The translations under genes were made by a program, and so were the position numbers. Of a DNA stretch of 18,090 bases, positions 15,163 to 18,090 are shown piece by piece (position 1 is the first letter of the stretch; each line of letters starts with the position of its first letter). The DNA comes from Desulfobacterales bacterium (GTDB lineage: Bacteria > Desulfobacterota > DSM-4660 > Desulfatiglandales > Desulfatiglandaceae), in NCBI GenBank assembly GCA_022013615.1, contig JAKLQB010000200.1:1-18090 (forward strand). Reading direction: 5' to 3'. Below the pieces are notes generated by a model. It was not told the origin of the DNA, ran no database searches, and saw only the letters and a program-made list of their open reading frames with translations.

Positions 15163-17769
15163 TTGGATAAGTTACGTCAACTTATTGAAAATTTCCTTGA
15201 ATCCAGAGAAGCCCTGATTCTTGAACATACAAAACAGAGTTCAGGGTTTCGCACAACTCGAAGATATACTGGTCTTATGAACCAGTTTATTGGATCACTG
15301 TTCTTTACGGCTGGATACACGCACAAGATCAGGGAGGCCAGGGAAAATACACTCGTGGTTGTGGCCTTGGGCGGTTATGGCAGGCGTGAACTCTGCTTTG
15401 GATCTGATGTAGACCTGATGGTGATCCACCAGGGCAGGCTTTCCCCTGAGATGAATGAAATTATCAGCCGGACGTTATATGCTCTTTGGGATGCCAAGTT
15501 GGATGTAGGGCATTCAATCTTAACGACCCATGAATGTGTCCGGCTGGCCATAAATAATTTCAAGGTTCTAACGTCTGTAATGGACGGTCACTTCCTCCTG
15601 GGTTCTCGACCTTTCTTTAGGCTTTTCCAGGTGGCATTCTGGTCAAAGATCGAACGTGAAAAAAAATCCATTCTCAACCAGTTTCTGATTTTCCAGGAAA
15701 AGAGAAAGGGAAAATATAGTAGCGAAGAATATTTTGTAGAACCCGATATAAAAGAGGGGCTGGGCGGTCTCAGGGATCTCAATTTCATGGCCTGGATGGC
15801 CAGGATCTATTTCGGATGTAAACTCCTCAGTCAGATCAAACATTTCGCGGTCTTTTCCCATTTTGGATTTGATAATCTGAACCGTTCCGGGAACTATCTC
15901 CTGAAGGTACGAAATCACCTTCATCTCCTGGCAGGCAGAAAAGAAGACAAGCTTCTGCTTTCACTTCAGAACAAGCTGTCCCGCAGTCTTAATTACGTTG
16001 ACGGTCCATATATTACAGGGACTGATAAATTCATGCGGGAACTCTACCTTCATCTAAACCGGATTCGCTATGGCCATGAAGAGTTTCTGGCAAAGGCCCT
16101 GGATATCATCGCGCCTTTACCGGTGAGTTCAGAGCCAACCGAGGATGACTTGCCCCAGGAGTTTAAGGTGACAAAGGGGAATATTGTTTTAAAAGGAGGA
16201 AGGCTTTCGGAAAAAGAGCCCCTGATAATTCTTAAGGCCCTATGCGAGGCCAACCAGAGGGGGCTTTTCTTAGGTTCGGGTTTTATCTGGGAAGCGAGGA
16301 AAAAAATCACTACAGAAGGGGAAAAACTCCTTGGGACCCCTGGGGCGAGAGAGCTATTTCTGGAAATTATCTTCAACCCGAAAAACCCAAAAATTATCAG
16401 GCTTGCCCTTGAGATCGGACTGATCACCCTGTTTATTCCCGAATTTAAAAGGATAAGGAATCTGGCGGAGTCAGGTTATTATCATGTGGAGACCATTGAT
16501 CTACATTCCCTGAAGACCCTTGAGATCGTGAATGAGATTTCAAAGGGCACGTATGATGAAAAATGGCCTCTGCTCAGAGAGGCCCTTGAAGAACTGGAAA
16601 ATGCCCATTGGCTTTTTCTGGCCGCCCTCCTTCACGATACCGGGAAGGGGTATGGGGAAGACCATTCCAGGAAAGGCGCCAGGCTCATCCCTAAGATTCT
16701 GAATAGGTTAGGCATCGAAGGAAAAGCCCTTAAGGTAATCCCTTTTCTTGTGAGAGAGCACCTGCTGCTCGCTCATATTTCCCAGCGCAGGGACTTAGGC
16801 GATGAAAAAACCTCGGTTCAGGTGGCCCAGATCATCCAGGATAAGGATCTTTTGCAGATGCTGTTCCTGCTGACAGTGGCCGACAGTTTTGCAACCGGGC
16901 CTATTGCCCGCAGCGACTGGAGAATCATGCTCCTTACTGAGTTGTTTGTCAAAGTAAGGCGCATCATAGCAGGAGGTGTTCTGGCCTCTCCGGATGCGAC
17001 TAAAAAAATTGAGGCCAACAAGAGATTGCTCATTGAGAGGCTGGAAACTAATTTTCCAAAAGAAGAGATCATTAACCTTATCGCACAGCTTTCATCCCGA
17101 TATTTCCTGAACACCACCTTAGAAGACATGGCCGAGCACTTCAGGCTTGCCTTGACAATGGATCAAAAAAAACATTTATGGAAATTGCAAAAGCTCACAA
17201 ATGTTCCCGTCACCAGGGTGATTCAATGCGTATACGATAAACCGGGCCTGTTCAGTAAGATGGTGGGGGTCTTTACTCTCAATAACATCAAGGTCCTGTC
17301 CGCCAACATTTTTACCCTGAAAAACGGCCTTGCCTTTGATGTCTACGATGTGACAAACCCCCCTGACCCGTACCGTGAAGACGAAACGTGGGACAAAATC
17401 CAGAGAGAGCTGGATTTAGCCATGGAAGATCGGCTTCAATTAGGGAAGCTGCTCCTTAACAAAAAAGGGAAAATGATGCTGTATTCCGGGGGATATCAAA
17501 CGCCGATTCCCAAGAAGGTTAAAATCAACAATGAAATTTCTGATTTTTTTACCTTCATTGAGGTGAACACAGGGGTGAAAGTTGGATTGCTCTATGAACT
17601 GACAGAACAGATCTCTTCTATGGGTTTGGATATAAGATTCGCCAAATTCAACAGGGACAAAGAAAAAATGACCGGCGTCTTTTATGTCAGAGATTCTTCC
17701 GGACAGAAAATACAGGGGGAAGACGAACTCGAGGGCATAAGACAGGGAATATTGTCAGTCCTGAAATAG
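15163..17769 (+). CDS. glnD: PII uridylyltransferase / uridylyl-removing enzyme GlnD
   Basis: 868 aa from a TTG at 15163-15165, four bases after the glnB stop. An in-frame ATG at 15082 would overlap glnB by 77 bases and add 27 residues that are only glnB read in another frame. GlnD is the glutamine sensor that uridylylates PII at low glutamine and removes UMP at high glutamine. Domains: nucleotidyltransferase with GGYGRREL and GSDVDL (about residues 70-85); a linker with KEGLGGLRDLN; an HD hydrolase with ETIDLHSLKTLE and LHDTGKGYGEDHSRKGA (His491/Asp492); ACT1 (about 683-745, YDKPGLFSKMVGVF); ACT2 (about 793-868). ACT2 has NTGVKVGLLYEL where GlnD proteins usually show a D-R-P-G-type turn, so its ligand contacts may differ. 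Confidence 0.95.
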   Translation: MDKLRQLIENFLESREALILEHTKQSSGFRTTRRYTGLMNQFIGSLFFTAGYTHKIREARENTLVVVALGGYGRRELCFGSDVDLMVIHQGRLSPEMNEIISRTLYALWDAKLDVGHSILTTHECVRLAINNFKVLTSVMDGHFLLGSRPFFRLFQVAFWSKIEREKKSILNQFLIFQEKRKGKYSSEEYFVEPDIKEGLGGLRDLNFMAWMARIYFGCKLLSQIKHFAVFSHFGFDNLNRSGNYLLKVRNHLHLLAGRKEDKLLLSLQNKLSRSLNYVDGPYITGTDKFMRELYLHLNRIRYGHEEFLAKALDIIAPLPVSSEPTEDDLPQEFKVTKGNIVLKGGRLSEKEPLIILKALCEANQRGLFLGSGFIWEARKKITTEGEKLLGTPGARELFLEIIFNPKNPKIIRLALEIGLITLFIPEFKRIRNLAESGYYHVETIDLHSLKTLEIVNEISKGTYDEKWPLLREALEELENAHWLFLAALLHDTGKGYGEDHSRKGARLIPKILNRLGIEGKALKVIPFLVREHLLLAHISQRRDLGDEKTSVQVAQIIQDKDLLQMLFLLTVADSFATGPIARSDWRIMLLTELFVKVRRIIAGGVLASPDATKKIEANKRLLIERLETNFPKEEIINLIAQLSSRYFLNTTLEDMAEHFRLALTMDQKKHLWKLQKLTNVPVTRVIQCVYDKPGLFSKMVGVFTLNNIKVLSANIFTLKNGLAFDVYDVTNPPDPYREDETWDKIQRELDLAMEDRLQLGKLLLNKKGKMMLYSGGYQTPIPKKVKINNEISDFFTFIEVNTGVKVGLLYELTEQISSMGLDIRFAKFNRDKEKMTGVFYVRDSSGQKIQGEDELEGIRQGILSVLK

Positions 17770-17795
17770 ATGCTTTATTAATTAACCCCTTAACC

Positions 17796-17815
17796 CATCC
17801 CGCAGTAGCGGGGTG
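17796..17815. repeat. CCCGC hairpin downstream of glnD
   Basis: CATCCCGC / GCGGGGTG, eight pairs including one T-G, loop AGTA, 27 bases after the glnD stop. The flanking TAGCGGG and GATC words resemble the insert of dispersed repeat copy A (4129-4141). There is no T-run, so any terminator role is weak. Confidence 0.45.
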
Positions 17816-17870
17816 ATCCCAGCTCTGCTATGCGTGTTAGATAGTGATTTGTGATGTCCTATGGAATAAA

Positions 17871-18071
17871 GTTCAAATGACAAAATCCAAATGACAAATC
17901 AAATCCAAAACCCCAATGTAAAAGTGTTTTCCAAAACGATCAATTATTTATCTTTTTCCCGTTGTGCATCTTCACCAGTGCAGGCTGCGTTGGGATTAAT
18001 GGGTGGTCATATGTTTTTAAGCATTTGTCATTTGACATTCATTTGAAATTTGAGCTTTTACTTTTGTCATT
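17871..18071. repeat. Long imperfect inverted repeat of CAAATGACAAA-type words
   Basis: The left arm (about 17871-17907) has TCAAATGACAAAATCC and AAATGACAAATCAAATCC. The right arm (about 18021-18071) has GCATTTGTCATTTGACATTC, ATTTGAAATTTGAGC and TTTTGTCATTCC, the reverse complement of the same words. About 110 bases separate the arms and contain no clear gene. It may be a miniature mobile element or an intergenic repeat family. Confidence 0.55.
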
Positions 18072-18090
18072 CCAATTCATTTTATTTACA

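Larger units (their letters stand above)
17770..18090. other. Gene-free stretch after glnD
   Basis: No coding region is supported in the last 321 bases. The stretch holds a CCCGC hairpin and a long inverted repeat, listed separately. No convincing intrinsic terminator with a T-run follows glnD. Confidence 0.6.

Noticed and set aside
17871..18071. CRISPR array at the right edge
   Set aside because: The repeated words are irregularly spaced, inverted and variable. There are no constant direct repeats with uniform spacers and no cas genes.

Overview
The window reads as chromosomal DNA of an anaerobic, Gram-negative bacterium. Desulfobacterota (old Deltaproteobacteria) is the likeliest group. 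This is inferred from a type II secretion operon, a PurF with all four [4Fe-4S]-ligand cysteines, a FHA-GAF gene behind a sigma-54-like promoter, and AT-leaning intergenic DNA full of short dispersed repeats. There is no 16S rRNA or other marker to fix the taxon.

Layout. Positions 1-2682 (minus strand) hold gspF-G-H-I and the first 29 codons of gspJ: the inner-membrane platform and pseudopilins of a type II secretion system, behind a near-consensus sigma-70 promoter at 2802-2830. Positions 2683-3141 hold no intact gene but do hold a structured dyad, an intrinsic terminator and the 3' end of an otherwise missing minus-strand ORF. A secreted TPR protein lies at 3142-4074 (+) and a FHA-GAF protein at 4370-5401 (-). 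From 5736 to 14509 everything is on the minus strand and, read in transcription order, is hisH, hisF, carA, a decayed toxin-antitoxin/helicase remnant, carB and purF. From 14820 the strand switches to glnB (PII) and glnD (PII uridylyltransferase/uridylyl-removing enzyme). The last 320 bp hold only repeats.

How the genes fit together. HisH, CarA and PurF are glutamine amidotransferase proteins, and HisF and CarB are the synthase partners that use the ammonia. HisHF releases AICAR, a purine intermediate, PurF starts purine synthesis, and CarAB makes carbamoyl phosphate for pyrimidines and arginine. Next to them, divergently transcribed, is the GlnB-GlnD pair that senses glutamine. The block is therefore a glutamine-use cluster beside its nitrogen sensor.

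The unusual material is mostly between genes: (i) a dispersed repeat whose first three bases are the stop codon of both the TPR gene and carA, with a hairpin that covaries between the two copies; (ii) ATTGACT-type heptamer arrays in opposite orientation at the two ends of carB, which encode its last residues and leave it without a visible ribosome binding site; (iii) a pair of C/G-rich hairpins flanking purF; (iv) an accessory scar separating carA from carB, with a PIN toxin broken by a frameshift and an N-terminal helicase-like stub. I found no convincing new multi-gene system.
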